Shown here one piece after another: positions 15,355 through 23,534 of a DNA stretch of 64,000 nt; positions within the stretch are counted from its first letter, which is position 1; every line of letters begins with the position of its first letter. The notes beneath the pieces are model-generated. The model ran no database searches. It saw nothing but the letters and a program-made list of their open reading frames with translations, and had not been told where the DNA came from. The translations under genes and the position numbers were made by a program. Source of the DNA: Curtobacterium sp. ER1/6 (GTDB lineage Bacteria > Actinomycetota > Actinomycetes > Actinomycetales > Microbacteriaceae); the NCBI RefSeq assembly GCF_001742745.1, contig NZ_MJAK01000004.1, positions 1 to 64,000 of the forward strand, read 5' to 3'.

Positions 15355-17025
15355 ATGGTTCTCGCTGCGGCGACCAACGGGATCCGGCTCGAACTGGGCT
15401 GGGTCGACTACCTGATGATCATCGTGTACTTCGCGGTGGTCATCGGCATCGGGTTCACGGCCAGGCGCCAGGTGCGCACGAGCATGGACTTCTTCCTGTC
15501 CGGCAGGTCGATGCCCGCGTGGATCACGGGCCTGGCGTTCGTGTCCGCGAACCTCGGCGCGACCGAGATCCTGGGCATGGCCGCCAACGGCGCGCAGATC
15601 GGCATGGCGACGCTGCACTACTACCTCATCGGTGCCGTGCCGGCGATGGTGTTCCTCGGCCTCGTGATGATGCCGTTCTACTACGGGTCGAAGGTGCGCT
15701 CGGTGCCGGAGTTCATGCTCCGCCGCTTCGGCAAGGCGCCGCACCTGGTGAACGCGATCGCGTTCGCGGTGTCGAACGTCCTCATCGCGGGCATCAACCT
15801 CTACGCCATGGCCATCGTCATCGAGGCGATGCTCGGCTGGCCGGAGTGGCTCGCCATCCTCGTGTCGGCGGCCTTCGTGCTCGCCTACATCACCCTCGGC
15901 GGGCTCTCGAGCGCGATCTACAACGAGGTCATGCAGTTCTTCGTGATCATCGCGGGCCTCGTGCCGCTGACGATCGTCGGCCTGCACCGCGTCGGCGGCT
16001 GGGGCGGCCTCACCGAGGCGATCAAGCAGACCCAGGGCGTGCAGCACCTGCAGACCTGGGCCGGCACCGGCATCGGCGACGTCACGAACCCGATCGGCGC
16101 GAACTGGCTCGCCATCGTGCTCGGCCTCGGGTTCGTGCTGTCCTTCGGCTACTGGACGACGAACTTCACCGAGGTGCAGCGGGCGTTCTCGGCGAAGAAC
16201 ATGTCCGCCGCCCGTCGGACGCCGCTCATCGCCGCGATCCCGAAGCTGTTCATCCCGTTCATCGTCGTCATCCCCGGCCTCATCGCCGCGGCGGTCGTCG
16301 GCAACCAGTTCGCCTCGGGGGAGCTGACCTACAACGACGCCATCCCGAAGCTCATCCAGATGTACCTGCCGACCGGTGTGCTCGGCATCGCGGTGACGGG
16401 CCTCCTCGCCTCGTTCATGGCGGGCATGGCGGCGAACGTGTCCTCGTTCAACACCGTCTTCACGTACGACATCTGGCAGCGCTACATCAAGCCGAACATG
16501 CCCGACGTGCACTACCTGACGACCGGCCGCTGGGTCACCGTCGTCGGCGTGGTGATCGGCATCGGCACGGCGTTCCTCGCCGCACAGGCCGGCAACATCA
16601 TGACCTACATGCAGACCCTGTTCTCGTTCTTCAACGCACCGCTCTTCGGCGTCTTCATCCTCGGCCTGCTCTGGAAGCGGATGACCACGCAGGGCGCGCT
16701 GTGGGGCTACGTGCTCGGCATCGTGACGCCGACCATCACGTGGATCGCGTACCTGGTGAACCCGTCGCTCTTCTCGACGGCGACCGCCGAGACGATGTAC
16801 GGCGCGATCATCTCGTTCGTCACGGTGCTCGTCGTCGGGGTCCTCGTCTCGCTCGCCACGAAGCCGAAGGACGTGTCGGAGCTCGGCGGCCTGGTCTACG
16901 GCGTCGGCAAGATCGACATGACCGCCGGGGCCGTCGCGACCGACACCGCCTGGTACCGCTCGCCCGCCCTGCTCGGCACCGTCGCCCTGGTGCTGTGCGT
17001 CGCCCTCTACCTGCCGTTCCTCTAG
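15355..17025 (+). CDS. Sodium:solute symporter (SSS family)
   Basis: 556 aa with about 14 hydrophobic segments and the SSS/SglT-like layout: 'DFFLSGRSMPAWITGLAFVSANLGATEI' early and YWTTNFTEVQRAFSAKN centrally. These transporters couple Na+ to sugar, inositol or other small solutes. The overall look is nearest to the sugar/inositol branch, but the substrate cannot be read from sequence. GGAGA lies nine bases before ATG 15355. The leader holds two short inverted repeats (15275-15288 and 15321-15335) that may be operators. A small membrane gene follows 24 nt later. Confidence 0.87.
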   Translation: MVLAAATNGIRLELGWVDYLMIIVYFAVVIGIGFTARRQVRTSMDFFLSGRSMPAWITGLAFVSANLGATEILGMAANGAQIGMATLHYYLIGAVPAMVFLGLVMMPFYYGSKVRSVPEFMLRRFGKAPHLVNAIAFAVSNVLIAGINLYAMAIVIEAMLGWPEWLAILVSAAFVLAYITLGGLSSAIYNEVMQFFVIIAGLVPLTIVGLHRVGGWGGLTEAIKQTQGVQHLQTWAGTGIGDVTNPIGANWLAIVLGLGFVLSFGYWTTNFTEVQRAFSAKNMSAARRTPLIAAIPKLFIPFIVVIPGLIAAAVVGNQFASGELTYNDAIPKLIQMYLPTGVLGIAVTGLLASFMAGMAANVSSFNTVFTYDIWQRYIKPNMPDVHYLTTGRWVTVVGVVIGIGTAFLAAQAGNIMTYMQTLFSFFNAPLFGVFILGLLWKRMTTQGALWGYVLGIVTPTITWIAYLVNPSLFSTATAETMYGAIISFVTVLVVGVLVSLATKPKDVSELGGLVYGVGKIDMTAGAVATDTAWYRSPALLGTVALVLCVALYLPFL

Positions 17026-17049
17026 GCCCGGACCCGAAGGAGAACCACC

Positions 17050-17376
17050 GTGCGTGAGAACACCACCGCGCTGACCGAGGAGCAGGCAGCCCTCGTCCGC
17101 TCCACCCGACGACTCGACCTGCGCCGCATCCTCGGCGGCCTGTTCGTGCTCTACGGCGTCATCACCACCATCGTCGGCATCGTCCACTGGGACACCGACC
17201 CGCAGAAGACCGGCGGCATCCACATCAACCTGTGGGTGGGACTGTCGCTGCTCGTCGGCGGCCTGCTGTTCTTCCTCTGGGACCGGCTGAACCCGGTGCC
17301 CGCGGAGGACATCATCGGCCAGGCCGAGGCCGAGGCCGACCAGCGCGCCGCCGGCGAGGGGCGCGACCCCGCCTGA
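17050..17376 (+). CDS. Small membrane protein paired with the symporter
   Basis: 108 aa with two hydrophobic helices (about residues 28-46 and 61-78), a basic N-terminal region (RSTRRLDLRR) and an acidic, Ala/Glu-rich tail. AAGGAG before the GTG at 17050 gives a good ribosome site, and only 24 nt separate it from the symporter, so the two are cotranscribed. I do not recognise a named family. Such paired small proteins are often accessory or stability factors for the transporter; that role is inferred. Confidence 0.7.
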   Translation: MRENTTALTEEQAALVRSTRRLDLRRILGGLFVLYGVITTIVGIVHWDTDPQKTGGIHINLWVGLSLLVGGLLFFLWDRLNPVPAEDIIGQAEAEADQRAAGEGRDPA

Positions 17377-17417
17377 CCTGGGCGTCACACGCCCGGTGGG
17401 AACGGGCGTCCCTCGTC

Positions 17418-17464
17418 GGAACGGGCGTACCCGGTCGGATCTCCCGACCAGGTACGCCCGTTCC
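17418..17464. terminator. Long hairpin after the symporter operon
   Basis: GGAACGGGCGTACC pairs with GGTACGCCCGTTCC (14 bp), enclosing a second GGTCGG/CCGACC stem. It lies 42 nt past the operon's last stop. A partial copy of the arm (GGGAACGGGCGT) sits just upstream at 17399-17410. It has no U-tract, so terminator function is inferred. Confidence 0.55.
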
Positions 17465-17593
17465 CGCTTCCCACCGCACCTGTCCTGGGAACGAACGGGC
17501 ATGCCCGGCCGGGAGGCACGGGTCGGTGCCGCCACGGAACGGTTGCACACCGGGCACAGCCGGGCCAGGTTGGTGGTGACGAAGGGAACCACC

Positions 17594-18025
17594 GTGGACC
17601 AGATGGTGTTCATCAACCTGCCCGTTGCCGACCTCGACCGGGCCGTCGCCTTCTACGAGGCGCTCGGCTACGCGACGAACCCCGAGTTCACCGACGAGAC
17701 CGCCGCGTGCATGATCGTGAGCGACACGGTGTACGTGATGCTCCTCACCCACGCGAAGTTCCAGGAGTTCACCGACAAGGCGATCGCCGACCCGGGCACG
17801 ATCGAGGTCATCAACTCGCTGAGCGCCGCGTCGAAGGACGAGGTGCACCGCATCGTCGACGCCGCCGTGATGAACGGCGGGGACGAGGACCGGCCGGAGG
17901 TCGACCTCGGCGTCATGTACCAGCGCAGCTTCACCGACCCGGACGGCCACCGGTGGGAGTACGTCTGGATGGACCAGCAGGCGATGGGCGGGGCGGCGGG
18001 CCAGGGCGGCACGGCGGACGAGTAG
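17594..18025 (+). CDS. VOC-family (glyoxalase-like) protein
   Basis: 143 aa. MVFINLPVADLDRAVAFYEALGY begins a vicinal-oxygen-chelate fold, and the C-terminal FTDPDGHRWEYVWMD holds the usual metal-site Glu region. This matches the short actinobacterial glyoxalase/extradiol dioxygenase-like subfamily for which no single reaction is established. GTG 17594 follows AAGGGA at good spacing. It may be cotranscribed with the glycosylase 33 nt downstream. Confidence 0.78.
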   Translation: MDQMVFINLPVADLDRAVAFYEALGYATNPEFTDETAACMIVSDTVYVMLLTHAKFQEFTDKAIADPGTIEVINSLSAASKDEVHRIVDAAVMNGGDEDRPEVDLGVMYQRSFTDPDGHRWEYVWMDQQAMGGAAGQGGTADE

Positions 18026-18058
18026 CGCCGCGTCGGCGGTCGCCACCAGGATGGAGCG

Positions 18059-18673
18059 GTGAGCACCGACCCCGCGACCGCCCCGTCCGACCTGGTGACC
18101 GGGTCCGACGGACTCGCGCGTCCCGTCTGGGCGGCGGCCGACCCGATGCTCCGCGACTACTACGACACCGAGTGGGGCATGCCCGTCCACGACGAACGGG
18201 GCGTGTTCGAACGGCTCTCCCTCGAGGCGTTCCAGTCCGGCCTGTCCTGGCGCACGATCCTCGCGAAGCGCCCGGCCTTCCGCGCGGCGTTCGCCGACTT
18301 CGACCCGGACGTCGTGGCGCGGTTCGACGAGCACGACGTCGAGCGCCTGCTGGGCGACGCCGGCATCGTCCGGAACCGGGCGAAGATCCGTGCGACGATC
18401 ACGAACGCGGCGGCGACGGTGGCGCTCCGCGCGGACGGCGGTCTGGCCGACCTCGTGTGGTCGTTCCGGCCCGATGCCACACCCGCACCCCGCACGGCCG
18501 CCGAGGTGCCGACCACGAGCGACGCGTCGACCGCGCTCTCGAAGGCGCTCCGTGCGCGGGGGTTCGCCTTCGTGGGGCCGACGACGATGCACGCGCTCAT
18601 GGAGGCGCTGGGGATCGTCGACACGCACCTCGTCGGCAGTCACCGGCGGGGCACGTCCGGCGTCTGGCACTGA
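18059..18673 (+). CDS. tag: DNA-3-methyladenine glycosylase I
   Basis: 204 aa. Removes 3-methyladenine from alkylated DNA. 'LEAFQSGLSWRTILAKR' carries the catalytic-pocket Glu (residue 56), and DAGIVRNRAKIRATI is the helix-hairpin-helix region. Compared with E. coli Tag, the zinc-snap residues are largely replaced: Cys4 is Pro22, His17 is Tyr35 and Cys179 is Ser (THLVGS), leaving only the C-terminal His. The fold is therefore probably zinc-free. GTG 18059 has GGAG upstream. Confidence 0.9.
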   Translation: MSTDPATAPSDLVTGSDGLARPVWAAADPMLRDYYDTEWGMPVHDERGVFERLSLEAFQSGLSWRTILAKRPAFRAAFADFDPDVVARFDEHDVERLLGDAGIVRNRAKIRATITNAAATVALRADGGLADLVWSFRPDATPAPRTAAEVPTTSDASTALSKALRARGFAFVGPTTMHALMEALGIVDTHLVGSHRRGTSGVWH

Positions 18674-18681
18674 TGCGATCC

Positions 18682-18727
18682 GGATGCCCGGAGGCGGTCG
18701 GGGTGCCCGGAGCCGGTCCGGGTGCCC
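18682..18727. repeat. 19-bp tandem repeat, 2.4 copies
   Basis: GGATGCCCGGAGGCGGTCG (18682-18700), GGGTGCCCGGAGCCGGTCC (18701-18719) and a partial third unit (18720-18727) fill the gap between the tag and GNAT stops. Function unknown. Confidence 0.5.
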
Positions 18728-18734
18728 TGCGCGA

Positions 18735-19208
18735 TCAGGTCAGCGGCAGCTGCATCTGCGTCGAGGTGACGCGGTACCCGAGCTGCTCGTAGAGGTCCTG
18801 CGCGCCGGTGTTGTAGCCGAACACGTTGAGCCCGATGCTCGTCGCGCCGTGCTCGTGAGCGACCCGCTGTCCGGCCTCGAGCGCACGTCGGGCGTGTCCG
18901 TTCCGGCGGTGGGCGGCGTCGATCTCGACGTCGAACACCCACCACTCCGTCGTGGCCTCGGCCGAGAACGGGCCGATCCACAGGTACCCGACAACCGCGT
19001 CGTCGTCGTCGAGCACGTCCCAGACGAAGTGGTCCGGCAGGGGAGCGCCACCCGGGAACCAGCGGTCGCGGGATCCCTGCGCGTTGGCCTCGGCCCGCGC
19101 ACGGCTCTCGCCGGACCGCATCCGCGAGGCGACGTACTCGGTCATCGTCCGGTCGAGCCAGGCGGGGATCCGCTCGGCCGGCATCGGGACGAGCCGAGTG
19201 CCGGTCAC
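18735..19208 (-). CDS. GNAT-family N-acetyltransferase
   Basis: 157 aa. The acetyl-CoA motif appears as VFDVEIDAAHRRNGHARRALEAG (R/QxxGxG/A variant RRNGHA), followed by IGLNVFGYNTGAQDLYEQLGY, the typical GNAT C-terminal strand and helix. Its acceptor substrate is unknown. The GTG start overlaps the stop of the LysR-type substrate-binding gene by four bases (GTGA), so the two are translationally coupled. Confidence 0.82.
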   Translation of the reverse strand: MTGTRLVPMPAERIPAWLDRTMTEYVASRMRSGESRARAEANAQGSRDRWFPGGAPLPDHFVWDVLDDDDAVVGYLWIGPFSAEATTEWWVFDVEIDAAHRRNGHARRALEAGQRVAHEHGATSIGLNVFGYNTGAQDLYEQLGYRVTSTQMQLPLT

Positions 19209-19984
19209 CGGTTGCCCTTGGAGCCGCGCTTCGGCTTGCCGTTGCCGAGCCGCTGCGTTCCGGGACGGCCGGAGCCACGGGGCTTGCGCGCACCCTTGCC
19301 ACCGGCCTTGCCGCCGGACGCCTGCTTCGCGGTGGCCTTGCCACCGGCGCCGGTCGCGCGGCCGGCACCGCTGCCGGAACCGGCCCGCTGCCCGCGTGTG
19401 CCGTCGTCGTCGGCGCGGGACGGGCCTCCCGGTCGGTCCTGGGCTGCGCGGGAGCTGTTCGCGGTCCGTCCGCGCACCACGCCGATGAACTCCTCCGTCG
19501 TGTCGGAGGCGTCGGTGTCCCGCCAGACCAGCGCGACCCGCGTGCCGGCTGCGCCGTCCAGCGGGCGGGCGACCAGGTCCTTGCGGCTCGCCGCGCGGAA
19601 GAGCGACTGCGGGAGCACCACGACCCCGACGTTCGCCTCGACCAGGTCGAGTGCGGCGGGGACGTCCGCGGGGACGGGGCCGGCGTCGACGACGTGCACG
19701 GACGCCAGGTCGGCCTCGGTGACCGTGTCGGCGTCGGCGAGGGGGGAGTCCTTCGGCATCGCGACGACCGCGGTCTCGGTCCAGAGCGGGATGCTGTTGA
19801 GGTGCGCGCCGACGGGCATCCGCGCGAAGGCCATGTCGGCTTCCCCGGTCAGGGCCTCGTCGACCTCGTCCGGACCGATCGGGAGCAGGCCGAGGGTCGT
19901 GTCCGGGAAGCGGTCCCGCCAGACCCGGACCCACTTCGCGGGGGAGACCCCCGGGACGAAGGCGATGGTGAGGGCCGCGGTCAT
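19205..19984 (-). CDS. LysR-type substrate-binding domain protein without HTH
   Basis: 259 aa. Residues about 5-165 match the periplasmic-binding-like effector domain of LysR regulators (ALTIAFVPGVSPAKWVRVW to VVVLPQSLF), but no N-terminal winged helix exists: only four residues precede the fold. Instead the C-terminus (about 180-259) is a low-complexity tail rich in Lys, Arg, Gly and Ala that could bind nucleic acid. It is paired head-to-head with the DUF5997 gene across a 33-nt gap, a pairing that recurs in actinobacteria as I recall. Role unknown. Confidence 0.75.
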   Translation of the reverse strand: MTAALTIAFVPGVSPAKWVRVWRDRFPDTTLGLLPIGPDEVDEALTGEADMAFARMPVGAHLNSIPLWTETAVVAMPKDSPLADADTVTEADLASVHVVDAGPVPADVPAALDLVEANVGVVVLPQSLFRAASRKDLVARPLDGAAGTRVALVWRDTDASDTTEEFIGVVRGRTANSSRAAQDRPGGPSRADDDGTRGQRAGSGSGAGRATGAGGKATAKQASGGKAGGKGARKPRGSGRPGTQRLGNGKPKRGSKGNR

Positions 19985-20017
19985 GCAACCGAGTGTAGGG
20001 GCCGTACCCTGGTACCC
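19985..20017. promoter_or_regulatory. Back-to-back leaderless promoters
   Basis: In this 33-nt gap TACACT (minus strand, plus bases 19992-19997) ends 7 nt before the LysR-type ATG, and TACCCT (plus, 20005-20010) ends 7 nt before the DUF5997 ATG. The spacing places both transcription starts at the A of ATG. Confidence 0.5.
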
Positions 20018-20407
20018 ATGGCGCAGGAACAGACGATGAAGGCCGAGACGGCTGCGAAGAAGCTCGGCATCCTGCTGGCGGCCGCGCCGGAGTCGTTCCG
20101 CGAGGGCCCGGTCACGCGGACGGCCTTCGACGAGCTCCGCACCGAGCCGCCGGCGTGGCTCGAGGAGCTCCGCCGCGAGGGGCCGCACCCCCGTCCCGTC
20201 GTCGCGCAGAAGCTCGGCGTCTCCATCTCGGGCCTCACCCGCGCCGGGGTGGACGAGCCGCTGACGACCGCGGAGATCAAGGCGCTGCTGCAGGAGATGC
20301 CCGAGTGGCTCGTCCGCGAGCGCGCCACCCAGGCCGAGGTGCACACCGAGAACGCCCGCGTGAAGCAGCAGCGAGCCGACAAGGCCGCCGCTCGCGCCCA
20401 GGACTGA
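20018..20407 (+). CDS. DUF5997-family protein
   Basis: 129 aa, soluble. It begins MAQEQTMKAETAAKKLGI and contains VVAQKLGVSISGLTRAGVDEPLTTAEIKALLQEMPEWL, a segment with helix-turn-helix character (about residues 65-88), ending in a charged helix (HTENARVKQQRADKAAARAQD). I recognise it as DUF5997, which habitually neighbours the LysR-type substrate-binding protein encoded divergently here. A two-part regulator, with the DNA-binding and effector domains on separate proteins, is a plausible but untested reading. Confidence 0.7.
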   Translation: MAQEQTMKAETAAKKLGILLAAAPESFREGPVTRTAFDELRTEPPAWLEELRREGPHPRPVVAQKLGVSISGLTRAGVDEPLTTAEIKALLQEMPEWLVRERATQAEVHTENARVKQQRADKAAARAQD

Positions 20408-20422
20408 CCGAGCGGGACCACC

Positions 20423-20929
20423 GTGCACGAGACCGTCGCCGACGCGATGCTCGTCGTGCCGCAGTTCGCCTCGGTGTGCTGCATCGTCGGTGACCGCTAC
20501 CGTCCCCGTCCCGGCGTCATCGTCCCCGCCTCGGTGATGCTCGTGGCGATGCTCATGCCGGTCGTGGACGCCGGGGCGTCCTGGACCCTGCTGGCCGCCG
20601 CGGTGCTCCTCCTGCTGGCCCCGCTGCCGGTCGTGCGTCGTCGACGCGCGGACGGGCGCCGTGCCGAGCCGATGGACGTCCACCGGGCGCTGTCGTCGGT
20701 CGTGATGGCGGGCATGCTCCTGATGGGGCACGCCACCGGGCTGACCGACGGTCACGCCGGGCACGGGATCGCGCTGTCGGCGGTGCTCGGGGCCGGGGTG
20801 GTCGGGTACTGCGCGTTCAGCGGGTGGCTGCTGCGCCACGAGTGGGGACGCGAGGACCGTCGCGCCGTCCGGAGCGGCGAGGTGTTCGCCATGACCGTCG
20901 CCGTGATCGGCATGACCCTGGCGATGTAG
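20423..20929 (+). CDS. Multi-pass membrane protein, unknown function
   Basis: 168 aa with about five hydrophobic segments and a basic loop (VVRRRRADGRRAEPMDVHR, near residues 70-88). A His/Asp-containing loop (MGHATGLTDGHAGHG) could bind metal; otherwise no motif is recognised. GTG at 20423, 15 nt after DUF5997, so probably cotranscribed with it. Confidence 0.6.
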   Translation: MHETVADAMLVVPQFASVCCIVGDRYRPRPGVIVPASVMLVAMLMPVVDAGASWTLLAAAVLLLLAPLPVVRRRRADGRRAEPMDVHRALSSVVMAGMLLMGHATGLTDGHAGHGIALSAVLGAGVVGYCAFSGWLLRHEWGREDRRAVRSGEVFAMTVAVIGMTLAM

Positions 20930-20934
20930 CGGGA

Positions 20935-20979
20935 GCGGCGTCCCACGCAGCGGCGTCCCGCGCAGCCGCGTCCCGCGGT
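20935..20979. repeat. 15-bp tandem repeat, three copies
   Basis: GCGGCGTCCCACGCA, GCGGCGTCCCGCGCA and GCCGCGTCCCGCGGT lie head-to-tail in the 61-nt gap before the Lrp-type regulator start. They may be regulatory or slippage products. Confidence 0.5.
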
Positions 20980-20990
20980 ACCGTCGGGAC

Positions 20991-21533
20991 GTGTCCGATC
21001 GTCCCGTCCGCCGCCCCGACACCGTGCCACGCCCCGCCGCGCCACGTCTCGACGAGGTCGACGAGCGCATCCTCTGGACGCTCGCGGCCGACGCCCGCAT
21101 GCCGAACAACCGCCTGGCGGCGGCCGTCGGGGTCGCGCCGTCGACGTGCCTGACGCGGGTCCGGGCACTCGAGGACGCCGGGCTCATCCGCGGGTACCGG
21201 GCGGACGTCGACGTCGCGAAGCTCGGCTTCGCGATCGAGGCCATGGTGTCCGTGCGCGTGCACGCGGCCGCACGACACGAGCTGCGTGACTTCGCCAAGC
21301 GCCTGCTGCGGGTGCCCGTGGTCCAGGACGTGTCGTTCCTGGCGGGCGACAAGGACTTCCTCGTGCACATCGCGTGCACGTCGACCGAGCAGCTGCGGGA
21401 CTTCGTCGCCGACGAGCTGAGCGGCGACCCGGCCGTCGCGACGACGCAGACGAACATCGTCTTCGAACGGCTCGTCGCCGACCGCTCGCACCAGGGACGG
21501 TCGTTCGACGAGCTCCGGCGCTGGCGGGCCTGA
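20991..21533 (+). CDS. Lrp/AsnC-family transcriptional regulator
   Basis: 180 aa. The N-terminal HTH is LDEVDERILWTLAADARMPNNRLAAAVGVAPSTCLTRVRALEDAGLIRGY (about residues 18-70); the C-terminal RAM/ligand domain runs from about 75 to 165 (FLAGDKDFLVHIACTSTEQLRDFV). Family members sense amino acids and act as dimers or octamers. GTG start. A 20-residue Arg/Pro-rich extension precedes the HTH. The target is unknown; tandem repeats occupy its promoter gap. Confidence 0.85.
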   Translation: MSDRPVRRPDTVPRPAAPRLDEVDERILWTLAADARMPNNRLAAAVGVAPSTCLTRVRALEDAGLIRGYRADVDVAKLGFAIEAMVSVRVHAAARHELRDFAKRLLRVPVVQDVSFLAGDKDFLVHIACTSTEQLRDFVADELSGDPAVATTQTNIVFERLVADRSHQGRSFDELRRWRA

Positions 21534-21558
21534 GCGCCGCCCGCGTACGTCCGGTCGT

Positions 21559-21990
21559 CTAGCGCGTGCGGGTCATCGGCACGTGCGGGATGGCGTCCTC
21601 GAGGAAGTCGTCGCCGGACCGGACGAAGCCGAACCGGGCGTACCACTGCTCGAGGTGCGCCTGGGCGTTGATCGCGATCGACCCCGAGCGCGACTCGGCG
21701 ATCGCGGCCTCCATGAGCTGCGCGCCGAGGCCCTGCGACCGGGCGTGCTGCGCGGTGGCGACACGACCGATGCGCTCGGTGCCGTCCTCCTCGCGCAGGA
21801 GTCGCAGGGTGGCGTCGACCGAGCCCTGACCGGCCCAGAACTGCAGCGTGCCCGGCTCGAGGTCGCGGCCGTCGATGTCCGGGTACGCGCACTCCTGCTC
21901 GACGACGAAGACGTCCTGCCGCAGGCGGAGGATCTCGTGCAGCGTCACGATGTCGAGGTTGCGTGTCGGGGCGTTGAAGATCGAGACCAC
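21559..21990 (-). CDS. ElaA-type GNAT acetyltransferase
   Basis: 143 aa. LHEILRLRQDVFVVEQECAYPDIDGRDLE is the ElaA-family N-terminus, and IGRVATAQHARSQGLGAQLMEAA supplies the acetyl-CoA loop (RSQGLG). Acceptor unknown. AGGAAAGG six bases before the GTG at 21990 fixes the start. Divergent from the secreted-protein gene at 22102. Confidence 0.84.
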   Translation of the reverse strand: MVSIFNAPTRNLDIVTLHEILRLRQDVFVVEQECAYPDIDGRDLEPGTLQFWAGQGSVDATLRLLREEDGTERIGRVATAQHARSQGLGAQLMEAAIAESRSGSIAINAQAHLEQWYARFGFVRSGDDFLEDAIPHVPMTRTR

Positions 21991-22101
21991 GTCCGGCCTT
22001 TCCTGAGAGTTCCTCCCGAGACCGGGTGCGGTCCGGTGGGGTTCGGCGTACAGTGCCGGTCAACCACTCTACGTGCGCAGCCGAGATCAGGAGGTGAGCG
22101 C

Positions 22102-23448
22102 ATGGACCAGCCGTTGCGCGACCCCTGGCGCGCGCTGCTCCGGACCGCCGTCGTCGGCGTCGGGGTCGCCGCTGCGCTCGTGCTGCTGTCGCTGCTCTTC
22201 GGTGCCCGTCCCGCGTCCGCCGCGGATGGCCCGGCCCAGCACCGCGGGCTCGTGGGCGGGCTCGTGCAGGACGTCGGCGGCGCCGTGCAGGGCGCGGCCG
22301 ACGGCGTCGGGACGACCCTCGGGTCGGCCGTGGCACCGGTCCGCGGTGTCGTCGCACCACCGGCACCCGCTCCGGCACCGGCTGCTCCGGCACCGGCTGC
22401 ACCGCCGGCCGCGGTCCACGCGCCGAGCGCACCAGCACCCGCACCAGCCGCACCGGCTCCGTCGCACACCGTCCCGGTCCGTCCGGCCCCCGTGCACGCC
22501 ACGCCGACCGTCCCGGCGCCGGCACCCGCCGTCGACCACGCGCCGACCGCGACGCAGCCGGCCGTCCCCGCGACGGGGACCGGCGCGACGGGCGGGAGCG
22601 GTGCCTCCCGGCCGCTCACCGACGCCGTCACCGGCGTGGTCCGTCCCGTCACCGACGCCGTCCGCGGGATCACCGGCGCACGGCCCGTCAGCGGCGTCGT
22701 CGCGACCGTCGACGAGGTCGTCGGCGCCCTGCCGGTGACGGGCGACCTGCTCGGCGACGACACGGTCGGTACCGTCACCGCTCCGGTGACGGACCTCGTC
22801 GACGACGTGGTCGGCGGTGTCGGCGGCACCGTCGGCGACCTCCCCGGCACGGTCGAGCAGGTGCTGCCGCCCGTCGAGGCGGTCCTGCCCGTCCCGGTCG
22901 GGCCGGTCCTGCCCGGGACGCTGCCGCCGGTCCTGCCCGGGACGCCCTCGCCCGTCCTGCCGGGAGGCGCGACCGGCGTCCCCGACGTCGCCCCGACCCC
23001 GGTGGGCGGCCCGGTGACACCGCCCGTGGCAGCTCCTGCTGGACCGACCGGTCCGGCGGCCGGCGACGTCGCGCTGCCGCGCGCTGCTGCCTCCTCCGAG
23101 GCGCACCCGGCAAGCCCGCAGGAACGTGCGACCGCGGTACGGACGGGCGGCGCGGCGACCGTCGTCGCGGCACCGGCCGCGAGCCCCGTCGCCGGCTCCG
23201 CGGTGACGTTCGGCGGGCGTGCCCTGCTCGTGCCGGCGGACGGTGACGGCCACCACGGCCTCCCGGTCGGCCCCGAAGCCTCCGGCACCGCCGGCGGATC
23301 GTCCTCCGGCTCGGCGGGCGCTGCGCCCGTCGGTGTCGACGGCACCGCCGTGGTCCGGTTCTCCCTCGCCGCGGGGTCGCGCGGCACCCTCGCTGACGAC
23401 GTGGTCCCCGCGTCGGTCGTCGGCGACCACGACGTCGCTCCTGACTGA
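22102..23448 (+). CDS. Secreted Pro/Ala/Val-rich envelope protein
   Basis: 448 aa. A basic N-terminus and hydrophobic core (about 14-34) end in ARPASA-ADG, a good signal-peptidase I site near residue 40. The mature part is low complexity: an Ala/Pro-rich stretch (about 85-160), then Val/Gly/Asp segments (DAVTGVVRPVTDAVRGITG) and Pro-Val-Leu repeats (GPVLPGTLPPVLPGTPSPVLPG). No LPXTG-like signal or terminal membrane helix is present, so it is probably released or held non-covalently. AGGAGG before ATG 22102 is near-consensus. It precedes the chaplin-like gene by 86 nt, and the two may work together at the surface. Confidence 0.65.
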   Translation: MDQPLRDPWRALLRTAVVGVGVAAALVLLSLLFGARPASAADGPAQHRGLVGGLVQDVGGAVQGAADGVGTTLGSAVAPVRGVVAPPAPAPAPAAPAPAAPPAAVHAPSAPAPAPAAPAPSHTVPVRPAPVHATPTVPAPAPAVDHAPTATQPAVPATGTGATGGSGASRPLTDAVTGVVRPVTDAVRGITGARPVSGVVATVDEVVGALPVTGDLLGDDTVGTVTAPVTDLVDDVVGGVGGTVGDLPGTVEQVLPPVEAVLPVPVGPVLPGTLPPVLPGTPSPVLPGGATGVPDVAPTPVGGPVTPPVAAPAGPTGPAAGDVALPRAAASSEAHPASPQERATAVRTGGAATVVAAPAASPVAGSAVTFGGRALLVPADGDGHHGLPVGPEASGTAGGSSSGSAGAAPVGVDGTAVVRFSLAAGSRGTLADDVVPASVVGDHDVAPD

Positions 23449-23534
23449 GGTCGGTGCGCCTGTCCGTCACGGCAGGCACGCACCACCCGACCGCCATCGC
23501 GGTCGGACCAGATCTCGATCAGTGAGGAACGACC

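Noticed and set aside
19205-22525. Minus-strand frame extending the LysR-type protein to about 1100 residues
   Set aside because: The extension is antisense to the DUF5997, membrane and Lrp genes; the ATG at 19984 with a -10 seven bases upstream fits the domain start.
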